In this document: positions 32,347 through 40,794 of the stretch, piece by piece | How positions within the stretch are numbered: the stretch's first letter is position 1 | How the letters are laid out: every line of letters starts with the position of its first letter | Assembly: GCA_938015295.1 (NCBI GenBank) | Contig: CALLQB010000004.1 | Span: 1-64,000 of the forward strand | DNA length: 64,000 bases | Source: an uncultured Acidimicrobiales bacterium | Lineage (GTDB): Bacteria > Actinomycetota > Acidimicrobiia > Acidimicrobiales > SHLQ01 | Direction of reading: 5' to 3' | Notes under the pieces: generated by a model | Told to the model about the DNA's origin: nothing | What the model saw: the letters and a program-made list of their open reading frames with translations, nothing else | Databases searched by the model: none | Program-made: the position numbers and the translations under genes

Positions 32347-33903
32347 GTGACCCGACTCGGGTTCCTACTCGATTCCGATAGCTGTATTGGCTGTCACGCC
32401 TGCACAGTTGCTTGCAAAAGCGAACACGATGTGCCCCTCGGTGTAAACCGCACATGGGTGAAGTACATCGAGACGGGCTCGTTTCCCGACGTGTCCCGCA
32501 AATTCAACGTCATGCGCTGCAACCAATGCGACGACGCGCCATGCATGACGATCTGTCCAACATCGGCATTGTTTCGGGCCGACAACGGCGTCGTCGACTT
32601 CCAAGACGACGATTGCATTGGCTGCAAGTCGTGCATGAACGCCTGCCCCTACGACGCCCTCTACATCAACCCCGAAACCAACACGGCGCATAAATGTAAT
32701 ATGTGCAACCACCGTCTTGAAGTTGGACTCGAACCGTCGTGTCAGATCGTCTGCCCGACCGAGGCAATCAAGATCGGCGACCTCGACGATCCGAACTCCG
32801 AGATCAGCCGAATCATCGCCCGCGACGACGTAGCGGTGCGCTCCCCCGAACAGAACACGAAGCCGAAGGTCTACTACCGCGGCGCCGACCAGGCATCGCT
32901 CGATCCGACCCGCACCGCTATCGCCAACGACGGCATGATCTGGGCCGACACGCTCAGCGGCAATCTCGGCGGACCGAAACATCCCACCGTGCCGGTGCAT
33001 CTCGGCAACAAACCAACCGACGAGAACGGCGTCATCGCCCGCACCGCCTACACCACGTCTCACCAAATGACCTGGAAAGAAAAGGTCTCCGGCTATCTCG
33101 TTACCAAAGCCATCGCCGCTGGCATCATGTTGGTTGCGGCGTTGCTTGTCTTGATGGGCAATAGCGACTCGCAAGCCGCCGTTGGCGTCATCCCACCAAT
33201 CGTGGCAGGGGTGTTTCTGGGAATCACCGGCGTCTTGTTGGTCACCGACCTCAAACAGCCCGGCCGGTTCTATTACCTCATCACCAAAGGCAACTGGTCG
33301 TCCTGGTTGGTAAAGGGCGCCTATGTGCTGATGGCATTTACGGTGGTCTGTGGTCTGTGGTTCCTTGGCGGACTCCTCGAATCCGACGGCCTTCTCAAGG
33401 TGCTTGCTATCCCCGCGGTTCTCGGCGCACTCGGCACAGCCGGGTACACCGCCTTCCTGTTCGGGCAATGCGAGGGCCGCGACCTCTGGCAGACCCCTCT
33501 GCTGTTGCCGGTGCTTCTCGCGCAAGCGGTCACGGCCGGTGGCGCGGCCTACGCCATCCTCGATGTGTTCATCGAGGTTCCCGAAGCCGAGGCCATTTCG
33601 TGGGTACTGCTCGGCGGCCTTGTCGCCACGGCCGCCTTCATCACCATGGAGCTCACGTCGAGCGGAAGCCGCCATGTCGAGCTGGCCATCCACACGATGA
33701 CCCGAGGCACCTATGCGAAGCAGTTCTGGTGGGGTGGCGTTCTGCTCGGCCTACTGATTCCTGCTGCTTTGGTGATCGTGAGCCTCGCCGCCGATATCAA
33801 CAACGCCATACCGGTTGCACTAGCCGGACTCGCCGCACTTGTCGGCATGTTCGCGTATGAAGATTCCTTTGTTCGGGCCGGCCAGTCCGTTCCGCTGAGT
33901 TAG
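32347..33903 (+). CDS. 4Fe-4S dicluster subunit fused to NrfD/PsrC-type membrane subunit
   Basis: This 518-residue fusion has about 190 N-terminal residues forming a four-cluster ferredoxin of the DmsB/NrfC/HybA type. Its Cys groups are C13-x2-C16-x2-C19-x3-C23, then CNQCDDAPCMTICP, CIGCKSCMNACP and CNMCN...CQIVCP. From about residue 240 it has at least eight hydrophobic segments with the NrfD/PsrC hallmark D-L-x-x-P-x-R-F-x-x-L-x-x-x-N-W-x-S-W-L. The two are normally separate genes. I start at GTG 32347, which has GGGGGA 5-10 bases upstream; a TTG four codons earlier is an alternative. It passes electrons between the molybdoenzyme and the quinone pool. Confidence 0.9.
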   Translation: MTRLGFLLDSDSCIGCHACTVACKSEHDVPLGVNRTWVKYIETGSFPDVSRKFNVMRCNQCDDAPCMTICPTSALFRADNGVVDFQDDDCIGCKSCMNACPYDALYINPETNTAHKCNMCNHRLEVGLEPSCQIVCPTEAIKIGDLDDPNSEISRIIARDDVAVRSPEQNTKPKVYYRGADQASLDPTRTAIANDGMIWADTLSGNLGGPKHPTVPVHLGNKPTDENGVIARTAYTTSHQMTWKEKVSGYLVTKAIAAGIMLVAALLVLMGNSDSQAAVGVIPPIVAGVFLGITGVLLVTDLKQPGRFYYLITKGNWSSWLVKGAYVLMAFTVVCGLWFLGGLLESDGLLKVLAIPAVLGALGTAGYTAFLFGQCEGRDLWQTPLLLPVLLAQAVTAGGAAYAILDVFIEVPEAEAISWVLLGGLVATAAFITMELTSSGSRHVELAIHTMTRGTYAKQFWWGGVLLGLLIPAALVIVSLAADINNAIPVALAGLAALVGMFAYEDSFVRAGQSVPLS

Positions 33904-33914
33904 GACGATTCTCG

Positions 33915-36785
33915 ATGACTGATCTCTCCAAATACCCACCGCACGACCAGTGGCACGACTGGACCGAGCTCGACGCCAAAGCCTGGCCCGATAAGGTCGA
34001 ACGCAACTACACGATCGTGCCAACAACCTGTTTCAACTGCGAAGCCGGTTGTGGCCTCGTCGCGTACTTCGACCGCGACACCGACAAGATCACCAAGATC
34101 GAAGGTAACCCCGAGCACCCGGCCAGCCGCGGTCGAAACTGCGCCAAGGGTCCGGCAACGCTGAACCAGATCTATGACCCCGAGCGCGTGTTGTACCCCA
34201 TGAAACGAAAGGGCGAGCGCGGCTCGGGCGAATGGGAGCGCATCAGCTGGGACCAAGCGCTTGACGAGATCGGCGCACGGCTCCGCACCGCGATCGTCGA
34301 AGACCGTCACAACGAGATCATGTATCACGTCGGGCGCCCCGGCGAAGACGGTTACACCGACCGAGTACTCAAGGCCTGGGGCGTCGACGGCCACAACAGT
34401 CACACCAATATTTGTTCATCCAACGCCCGAATCGGCTACCAATCGTGGATGGGCCACGATCGCCCGTCGTCGGATTTCGCGAACGCGAAGGTCATCTTTT
34501 TGATCTCGGCGCACCTCGAGTCGGGTCACTACTTCAACCCCCATGCCCAGCGCATTATCGAAGCCCAGGCCAACGGCGCGAAGGTGATCTGTGTCGATCC
34601 TCGCCTAAGCAACACCGGCGCAAAGGCCGACTTCTGGCTTCCGACCTGGCCGGGCACCGAACCGTTTCTTCTGCTCGCAATCGCTCGCGAGCTCATCGAG
34701 AACGAAACCTGGAATGCATCGTTCATGCAACGGTGGACAAACTGGGAGACCTATCTGCAGGCAAAGCACCCTGGCCGTCCGGTCGAGTTCAGCCAGATGC
34801 GCGAGGCGTTGCTCGAGGAGTACGCCGAATACACCCCTGAAGCGGCCGAACAAAAAACCGGCATCGAGGCCTCGACCATTCGCGAGATCGCGGAGCTGAT
34901 CGGCGACAACCCCACGAAGTTCGCCTCCCACAACTGGCGTGCCGCTGGTGCTGGCCACATGGGCGGCTGGCAGGTCGCCCGCTGCCTGTTCTTTCTCAAC
35001 GTGCTAACCGGATCGGTCGCTACCAAAGGCGGCACCGCCGGAAATGGCATGAACAAGTTCAAGGCCGCAGCACCAATGGGTGCGCCCAACACCCACAAGT
35101 GGAACGAGCTCGAGTGGCCCAAAGAGTTTCCGTTGGCCTACCACGAGATGTCGATCCTCCTGCCGCACTTCCTCAACGAGGGCCGCGGCAAGCTCGATGT
35201 GTACTTCTCTCGGGTCTACAACCCGATCTGGACCAACCCCGATGGCTTCACCTGGATGGAAGCGCTGACCGACGAAGACAAGGTCCACTGCCACGTCGCG
35301 CTCACACCGACCTGGTCCGAGACCTCGTGGTTCGCCGACTACGTCTTACCGATGGGCGTATCCGCCGAACGCCACGACGTCACCAGTTACGAAACCCATG
35401 CCGGCCGCTGGATAGGTTTCCGCCAGTCGGTGTTTCGCCGTTATGCCGAGATCAAAGATCAGCAGGCAGGTGGCACGGGCGAACTGGGCCCTGACGTGCG
35501 CAGTTACGACTACAACCCTGGCGAAGTGTGGGAAGAGAACGAATTCTGGATCGACCTTTCGTGGCGAATTGACCCCGATGGTGAGCTCGGTATCCGTCAG
35601 TGGTTCGAAAGCGAGAAGTATCCAGGCAAGCCGGTGACCATCGACGAGTACTACGCCAAGATGTTCGAAGAGAACGTCCCCGGCCTCGCCGAAGTTGCGG
35701 CAGAAGCTGGCCAGACGCCGCTCGAGTACATGCGCGATCGCTCGGCGTTTGCGGTGCCGACCGACCCGTATGAGCCCTACGAGAAGTCGGTGGCCGCCGC
35801 CGATCTCGACGGCTGCGAGATGTCTGACGATGGCGTCTACCGCAAGCCCGGTACTGCCGGTGCGTGGTCTGGCGACGATGCCGATCTTGACGACCTCAAG
35901 CTGGCGCCGTTGGGCGAAGGGTCGCCGGCCGTCGAGATCGATGGCGAAGCCAAAGAGGGTTTCCCCACGCCTTCGAAGAAGCTCGAGTTGTACTCGACCA
36001 CCCTCGCCGAATGGGGCTGGCCTGAGTATGCGACCCCGAAGTGGATTCCCTCGCAGGTGCACTGGGAAGACATCGACATGGCCGGCAACGAACGCATCCT
36101 CTTGCCAACGTTCCGCATTCCAACGCTTATCCATACCCGCTCCGCTAACTCGAAGTGGCTCAACGAGATCAGTCATCGGCACCCCTTGTGGATTCATCCT
36201 GAGGACGCGGAGAAACTCAACATTGAAGAGAACGGCCTTGTTCGGATCACTACACGAATCGGCCACTTCGTTATTTCGGCGTGGCAAACCGAGGGCATTC
36301 GTCCCGGCGTGGTAGCGGCCTCACATCACATGGGTCGCTGGCGCCTCGAAGAAGACAAGGCCCGCTCATGGGGGGCTGGCAAGGCCAACATCACCAATCA
36401 GGCCAACGGCGAGTCCGGCGGCACGACCTGGAAGCTCAAGCGTGAGCACGGAATTGAGTCCTACGACTCTGACGACGCCGACACGGGTCGCATCTGGTGG
36501 AACGACACCGGGGTGCATCAGAACGCGACGTTCTGTGTGCAGCCCGACCCGATTTCGGGCATGCAATGTTGGCACCAGAGGGTGCGGGTCACCCCGGCCG
36601 AGGCAGGCGACGAGTACGGCGATGTGGTTGTCGACACGGCGAAATCTCGCGAGGCCTACCTCGACTGGATGACCAAGACCCGTCCAGCAAGTCCCGACAC
36701 AAACGGCGGCCTCCGGCGTCCGCTCTGGTACGCCCGGCCTCTCAAGCCATCGCCCGCTGCCTACCGCCTAAACAGCAACGACTAG
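33915..36785 (+). CDS. Molybdopterin oxidoreductase catalytic subunit of a membrane-bound complex
   Basis: This 956-residue bis-MGD enzyme has its [4Fe-4S] ligands at C39, C42, C46 and C76. The likely molybdenum-ligand cysteine is C167 in T-N-I-C-S-S-N-A-R. There is no twin-arginine signal, so it should work on the cytoplasmic side. It lies 11 bases after the FeS-NrfD gene. The size, cytoplasmic position and NrfD-type partner are most like the SoeABC sulfite dehydrogenase, but polysulfide/tetrathionate, arsenic or formate enzymes of the same superfamily cannot be excluded. The gene ends 7 bases before a REP palindrome that may stop transcription. Confidence 0.9.
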   Translation: MTDLSKYPPHDQWHDWTELDAKAWPDKVERNYTIVPTTCFNCEAGCGLVAYFDRDTDKITKIEGNPEHPASRGRNCAKGPATLNQIYDPERVLYPMKRKGERGSGEWERISWDQALDEIGARLRTAIVEDRHNEIMYHVGRPGEDGYTDRVLKAWGVDGHNSHTNICSSNARIGYQSWMGHDRPSSDFANAKVIFLISAHLESGHYFNPHAQRIIEAQANGAKVICVDPRLSNTGAKADFWLPTWPGTEPFLLLAIARELIENETWNASFMQRWTNWETYLQAKHPGRPVEFSQMREALLEEYAEYTPEAAEQKTGIEASTIREIAELIGDNPTKFASHNWRAAGAGHMGGWQVARCLFFLNVLTGSVATKGGTAGNGMNKFKAAAPMGAPNTHKWNELEWPKEFPLAYHEMSILLPHFLNEGRGKLDVYFSRVYNPIWTNPDGFTWMEALTDEDKVHCHVALTPTWSETSWFADYVLPMGVSAERHDVTSYETHAGRWIGFRQSVFRRYAEIKDQQAGGTGELGPDVRSYDYNPGEVWEENEFWIDLSWRIDPDGELGIRQWFESEKYPGKPVTIDEYYAKMFEENVPGLAEVAAEAGQTPLEYMRDRSAFAVPTDPYEPYEKSVAAADLDGCEMSDDGVYRKPGTAGAWSGDDADLDDLKLAPLGEGSPAVEIDGEAKEGFPTPSKKLELYSTTLAEWGWPEYATPKWIPSQVHWEDIDMAGNERILLPTFRIPTLIHTRSANSKWLNEISHRHPLWIHPEDAEKLNIEENGLVRITTRIGHFVISAWQTEGIRPGVVAASHHMGRWRLEEDKARSWGAGKANITNQANGESGGTTWKLKREHGIESYDSDDADTGRIWWNDTGVHQNATFCVQPDPISGMQCWHQRVRVTPAEAGDEYGDVVVDTAKSREAYLDWMTKTRPASPDTNGGLRRPLWYARPLKPSPAAYRLNSND

Positions 36786-36792
36786 CTCACCA

Positions 36793-36825
36793 AAGGGGTC
36801 AGGCACTTTAAGTGCCTGACCCCTT
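36793..36825. repeat. REP palindrome, third copy
   Basis: AAGGGGTCAGGCACTT - T - AAGTGCCTGACCCCTT is a perfect inverted repeat with 16-bp arms and a 1-base centre. The inner 12 bases of each arm are identical to the copies beside the RAYT gene at 6.8 and 7.5 kb. It lies between two convergent genes and touches the stop codon of the minus-strand one, so it may also act as a terminator in both directions. Confidence 0.93.
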
Positions 36826-37693
36826 AGGGAGTGGTTGTTAGCTTTTCTCGGCCGTAGAGGATGGGGACCGCTTGTCCGACGGCAATGGCTAGGCCGAGGA
36901 TGAGGGTGACGATCTTGGCGAGGTTGCGGTCGCGGGTGAGGTCGGACTGTGTGTCGGCGGCTAATGCTTGGGCTTCGCTCACTCGGTCGCGATACGCCGC
37001 AATGAGCGGCCCCGAACTAGTGAGACTCGACCGAAGATTCGCCACATCGCTGCTGAGTAGCTCAAGGTCGCCTTGGGATTCGGTGACCGTTGTCGCGAGC
37101 GACTGAAGGTCCGGCGCAATGGCGCGCAACTCGTCGGCCGTGGGCTGCAGATTGTCGCGAATTTCACCAAGCGTTCCGCTGAAACTGTTGTCGGGGTCGT
37201 AGTCGGGGCCAAAGGGAATCGAGCTCAGTTGGGTAAGCGTTGCGTCGATGGTTCGGGCGACGCCGGCGAGATTGTCGATACCGTCGATCACGCCGTCGAT
37301 CGACGCTGGGAGCTCTTCACCGCTGAGATCAGCAAGGCTCGTAAGGACCGTGCTGCCTTCGTCGACCGAATCCGACAGTCGGGCCACCGTGGCATCGAGG
37401 GTTTCGGTGCTGCTCGACACGGTGGCCGTGATGGCGTCTGCCAGCACCAGCGTTTCGTCGAGCGTCGTGAGCGTTTCGGTGGTGAGCTCAATCGACTGGT
37501 CGACGCCGTCGCCTAGATCGTCGAGCAGCATCCACACCACCACAATGCCGACCAAGCTCGCGACGATGCCCACAATGCCAGCGACGATCAGGGCGCGTGC
37601 GAGAGCAACCGAGGAGCGGACAGCTCGACCGGGAGACCGCGACGGCACGGGAGACGATGGCGGGGGAGACGACGGGGGCACTGGCGAAACCAT
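36824..37693 (-). CDS. Unrecognised membrane protein with long helical extracytoplasmic part
   Basis: This protein of about 289 residues has a Ser/Pro-rich N-terminus and a strong membrane helix at about residues 33-58. A long region of predicted helices follows, rich in Thr, Ser, Asp and Leu and lacking Cys. A second membrane helix lies near the C-terminus (I-V-T-L-I-L-G-L-A-I-A-V-G-Q-A-V). The repeated L-x-x-x-I/V-x-x-x-L pattern suggests a coiled-coil, as in methyl-accepting or tethering proteins, but no signalling domain is present. I start at the ATG 37693 rather than a TTG two codons upstream. It lies 60 bases downstream of the sensor kinase gene and may be in the same transcript. Confidence 0.7.
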   Translation of the reverse strand: MVSPVPPSSPPPSSPVPSRSPGRAVRSSVALARALIVAGIVGIVASLVGIVVVWMLLDDLGDGVDQSIELTTETLTTLDETLVLADAITATVSSSTETLDATVARLSDSVDEGSTVLTSLADLSGEELPASIDGVIDGIDNLAGVARTIDATLTQLSSIPFGPDYDPDNSFSGTLGEIRDNLQPTADELRAIAPDLQSLATTVTESQGDLELLSSDVANLRSSLTSSGPLIAAYRDRVSEAQALAADTQSDLTRDRNLAKIVTLILGLAIAVGQAVPILYGREKLTTTP

Positions 37694-37753
37694 GGCCAAA
37701 ACCTATTGCAGGAATAGCGGCAGCATGTGCCAGCAGGAAGGGAGGCGTCGAGT

Positions 37754-39151
37754 TCAGTCGGGAATTGTCGACGTTCCCAATCGGAAGCCGACGGTTGCGC
37801 CACCGCCCACGTTGTTGTGCGCCCACACGTCGCCCCCATGTTGTTTGGCCGTTTGGGCCACGATCGCCAACCCAAGGCCCGAGCCCGGCAACGTGCGCGT
37901 CGCGTCGGACCTGTAAAAGCGATCAAAGATTCGAGGCAGGTCATCTTCAGGAATTCCCTGGCCGGTATCGATGACGTCAATCGTCGGCCCCGCCGGATCT
38001 TCGCGAATGTGCACAGTGATTGGGGAATGTGGCGGACTGAACTTCACCGCGTTGGTAATGAGGTTGACGGTTGCGCGCTCGACGTGTTCGGCGTTTGCTT
38101 CGACGGTCAGTGACTTCGCACCGGTCACGTCAATCTGCCTGTCATGAAGTCGACCGAACCTATCGCCAAGACGTCCTGCCAGTTCGACCAAATCGACTGT
38201 CGAATGGGCGGAGCCTCCGCCACTGGTATCGGTCGCCAGATCGACGAGTTCGCCGACGAGTTGCGAAAGCTCGCCGACCTCGTTCTGCAGGTCGGCAAGA
38301 ATGATGTCTCGTTGGTCGGGCGACATCTCGTCGATGCGCGAGGTGAGCACGTCGATGTTGGTGCGCACGCTTGTTAACGGGGTGCGCAGTTCGTGGCTGG
38401 CGTCCTGCACCAGCTGATGCTGCTGTGTCTTTGACTCTTCGAGCGCACCGAGCATCGCGTTGAAACTGGCAGCTAGGTTGCCAACTTCGTCGGTTCGGTC
38501 GATATCGAGGCGCTGTGAAAAGTCCCTCGTGACCGCAACTTGTGTCGCAGCGGCGGCAAGTTGCTCGACAGGTCGGGCGATTCGTTGCGCGACGAGGTAA
38601 CCGACCAACGCTGCGCCGAGCACGCCGACAAGACCGAGGAAGATCAGTCGCCGGTCGAAACCGCGGAGGGTGTCTTCGACCTGCGTTCGATCGATGGCGA
38701 TTTGTACTGCTCCCGAGAACTGGCCGCGCCGTAGCGGCCTGGTCAGCACGCGGTAGCTGGTGCCGTCGATGGTGAGCGTCCGCAGTCGTGGTTCGGTTTC
38801 GCTTCCCGACGCGAGGGCGAGGTCGAAGTCGTCGACGGGGAGTTCGGGAGCTCCCTCGAGGGCGACACCTACGTCGCCCTCCGCGGTGAGAATCTGTGCG
38901 AACACAGCCTGACCCTGCAGGTTGTTGACTCGCTCAAGACGGCCCCCGCCCCCGACGCGGCGCCCGTTCACCGATTCGAGGACTCGTCCCGATGCAGTCC
39001 GGAGCTGCACGTCGAGTGCCTGTTCGAGTTCGCGTTCGGCGAAGACATGCGCAGACACGATGACGAGTGCGCCCAGGAAAAGCGTCGCAAGAGCGACAAC
39101 AAGTGCGAGTCGGGCCCGAAGGTTCACTGCGTTAACCGAGCTTCGCTGCAT
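37754..39151 (-). CDS. Sensor histidine kinase, MprB-like
   Basis: This membrane kinase of about 465 residues has a first membrane helix at about residues 12-36, an extracytoplasmic sensor of about 130 residues and a second membrane helix at about 168-188. A HAMP linker (A-R-P-V-E-Q-L-A-A-A-A) follows. The HisKA domain has the phosphorylated histidine at about H253 in DASHELRTPLTS. The ATPase has N-L-I-T-N-A-V-K-F, DTGQGIP and GSGLGLAIV. I take the ATG that overlaps the response regulator stop codon by 20 bases; a GTG four codons upstream is possible. It forms a two-component pair with the preceding gene. Confidence 0.93.
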   Translation of the reverse strand: MQRSSVNAVNLRARLALVVALATLFLGALVIVSAHVFAERELEQALDVQLRTASGRVLESVNGRRVGGGGRLERVNNLQGQAVFAQILTAEGDVGVALEGAPELPVDDFDLALASGSETEPRLRTLTIDGTSYRVLTRPLRRGQFSGAVQIAIDRTQVEDTLRGFDRRLIFLGLVGVLGAALVGYLVAQRIARPVEQLAAAATQVAVTRDFSQRLDIDRTDEVGNLAASFNAMLGALEESKTQQHQLVQDASHELRTPLTSVRTNIDVLTSRIDEMSPDQRDIILADLQNEVGELSQLVGELVDLATDTSGGGSAHSTVDLVELAGRLGDRFGRLHDRQIDVTGAKSLTVEANAEHVERATVNLITNAVKFSPPHSPITVHIREDPAGPTIDVIDTGQGIPEDDLPRIFDRFYRSDATRTLPGSGLGLAIVAQTAKQHGGDVWAHNNVGGGATVGFRLGTSTIPD

Positions 39152-39842
39152 AGCCGACGCCACGAACGGTGTGGATGATTCGTGGACGGTCGGCTATTTC
39201 GGTCTTGCGGCGAAGGTAGCCGATGTATACGTCGAGCGATTTCGAGTTCGTCTCGAAGTCGAAACCCCAGATTGCCTCGTAGATCGTGTCGCGACTCACC
39301 ACGATGTTCTTGTTGAATAACAAAAGTTCGAGAAGGTCAAACTCGGTTTTGGTCAGGTCGACTTGTTGGCCCGCCCGCACCACTGATCGGGCCGCCGGGT
39401 CGAGGGTGAGGTCGTCGAGTTGTAGAACGCCGGCTGTGGCAGGATCGTCGATTTGACTGTTGCGGCGAACCAGCGCCCGGAGCCGTGCCAAAAGCTCTTC
39501 GAGCGCGAACGGTTTCACCAAATAGTCGTCAGCGCCAGCATCGAGCCCAGCAACCCGATCGCTGACCTCGTGGCGCGCAGTGAGCATCAACACAGGCGTG
39601 CGGATGCCCTTTTCGCGCAAGCGGCGGCATGCGGTTAGTCCGTCAACGTTGGGCATCATGACGTCGAGGATGATGACCTCGGGTTCGACGTCAAGCACCT
39701 TGCCGAGCGCCTGGCCGCCGTCGGTCACCGCGAACACGTTGTATCCCTCAAAGGTCAGCGCCCGTTCGAGGGACTCTCGTACCGACTTGTCGTCGTCGGC
39801 GAGAACAACAACAGGTGGTAGAGGAGACGTAGGAGCGGCCAT
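39132..39842 (-). CDS. OmpR-family response regulator, MprA-like
   Basis: This 236-residue protein has an N-terminal receiver with an acidic pocket (D16-D18), the phosphoacceptor D60 in VIILDVMMP and K110 in LVKPF. A winged-helix trans_reg_C DNA-binding domain follows. OmpR-type regulators bind direct repeats one helical turn apart. Such a repeat (TTCTTAC twice, 11 bases apart) lies 50 bases upstream, between this gene and the divergent secreted-protein gene. It therefore probably controls itself, the kinase and that neighbour. Confidence 0.95.
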   Translation of the reverse strand: MAAPTSPLPPVVVLADDDKSVRESLERALTFEGYNVFAVTDGGQALGKVLDVEPEVIILDVMMPNVDGLTACRRLREKGIRTPVLMLTARHEVSDRVAGLDAGADDYLVKPFALEELLARLRALVRRNSQIDDPATAGVLQLDDLTLDPAARSVVRAGQQVDLTKTEFDLLELLLFNKNIVVSRDTIYEAIWGFDFETNSKSLDVYIGYLRRKTEIADRPRIIHTVRGVGYAAKLG

Positions 39843-39891
39843 CTCACTACGGTACCCACCTCGTCAGCCACACGAAGGCGCGGTTGCCAGT

Positions 39892-39909
39892 TCTTACGCT
39901 CTTCTTACC
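39892..39909. promoter_or_regulatory. OmpR-type direct repeat in the divergent promoter region
   Basis: TTCTTAC occurs at 39892-39898 and 39903-39909, 11 bp start to start, which is one DNA turn. It lies in the 149-base gap between the response regulator gene and the divergent secreted-protein gene. Spacing and position match the binding mode of OmpR-type dimers. Confidence 0.6.
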
Positions 39910-39991
39910 CGGCTCTGGTTCAGTGTTTAGACCACGCCTCCAACGTGAAACCACGACACGAGGTACGTGACCGAGAAACAGGATGAAACCC

Positions 39992-40783
39992 ATGACTCCC
40001 CTCAAGAAAACACTCACCGCAGCAGGCCTAGGCGCCGCAATGTTCGCCGGTGGCGTCTTCGGTGTGGCATCGATGGATCCGCAGCCCGCATCTGCGCTGC
40101 AAGACGCTCAGGAGAACACCGAAGCAACCGAAACCGAAACAACCGATAGCGATCGTGGTGAAGATAAGCGCCGGGGTGCGGCATTCTCTGACGAACTCGC
40201 AGAACTGCTTGGCATGACCACAGACGAGATCCGCGACGCTGTACGTTCGGGCAGCTCGCTTGCTGACCTCGCGACCGAGAACGGTGTCGAACCGCAAGAA
40301 ATCGTCGACGTGCTCGTTGCCGCGTTCGAGGCGAGGCTCGATGAGATGGTAGCCAATGGCCGCCTTACCGCCGAGGAAGCTGACGCTCGCAAAGAGTCGG
40401 TTATCGCCAAGATCGAAGCGCGGGTAAACGGCGAACATGTCGATCGTGGTCACCGTCGACACCGCAGCGACCGGGCGGCGAGAGGAGAGCGGCTGAACGC
40501 GGTTGCCGAGCTACTCGGACTCACCGCCGAAGACCTCCGAGCTGAACGTCGTGAAGGAGCGACCATCGCCGATCTAGCCGAGGCCAACGGCGTTTCTGTC
40601 GACGACGTCGTCGAGGTACTTGTTGCCGAAGCGGCGGCAAAGGTTGAGGCGGCGGTCGAGAGCGGTCGACTTGACGACGCCGAAGCAGCCGAAAAGCTTG
40701 CTGCGCTCGAAGAGCGAATTACGGCAGCCGTCAACGGTGAAGGCGATTTCGGTCATCGGGGTCACCGAGGCCGCTCGAACTAG
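39992..40783 (+). CDS. Secreted protein with two copies of an acidic helical repeat
   Basis: This 263-residue protein has a signal peptide (K-K-T-L-T-A-A-G-L-G-A-A-M-F-A-G-G) ending near an A-S-A-L type site. Two homologous segments of about 80 residues follow. Each runs as L-L-G-x-T-x-x-D/E-L/I-R, then A-x-L/I-A-D-L-A-x-x-N-G-V, a helix with V-D-V/x-L-V-A, and an alternating acidic/basic helix ending with V-N-G-E. Between and after the copies are His/Arg-rich stretches (H-R-R-H-R-S, H-R-G-H-R-G), possibly metal- or DNA-binding. I start at ATG 39992 with AGGA 8 bases upstream. It is divergent from the MprA-like regulator and is a likely target of that system. The function is unknown. Confidence 0.8.
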   Translation: MTPLKKTLTAAGLGAAMFAGGVFGVASMDPQPASALQDAQENTEATETETTDSDRGEDKRRGAAFSDELAELLGMTTDEIRDAVRSGSSLADLATENGVEPQEIVDVLVAAFEARLDEMVANGRLTAEEADARKESVIAKIEARVNGEHVDRGHRRHRSDRAARGERLNAVAELLGLTAEDLRAERREGATIADLAEANGVSVDDVVEVLVAEAAAKVEAAVESGRLDDAEAAEKLAALEERITAAVNGEGDFGHRGHRGRSN

Positions 40784-40794
40784 CCAACGTCCCA

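Noticed and set aside
32365-33693. 442-codon minus-strand open frame opposite the FeS-NrfD gene
   Set aside because: It is a shadow of the strongly supported plus-strand fusion protein; its translation is His/Arg/Gly/Asp-biased antisense sequence with no domain.
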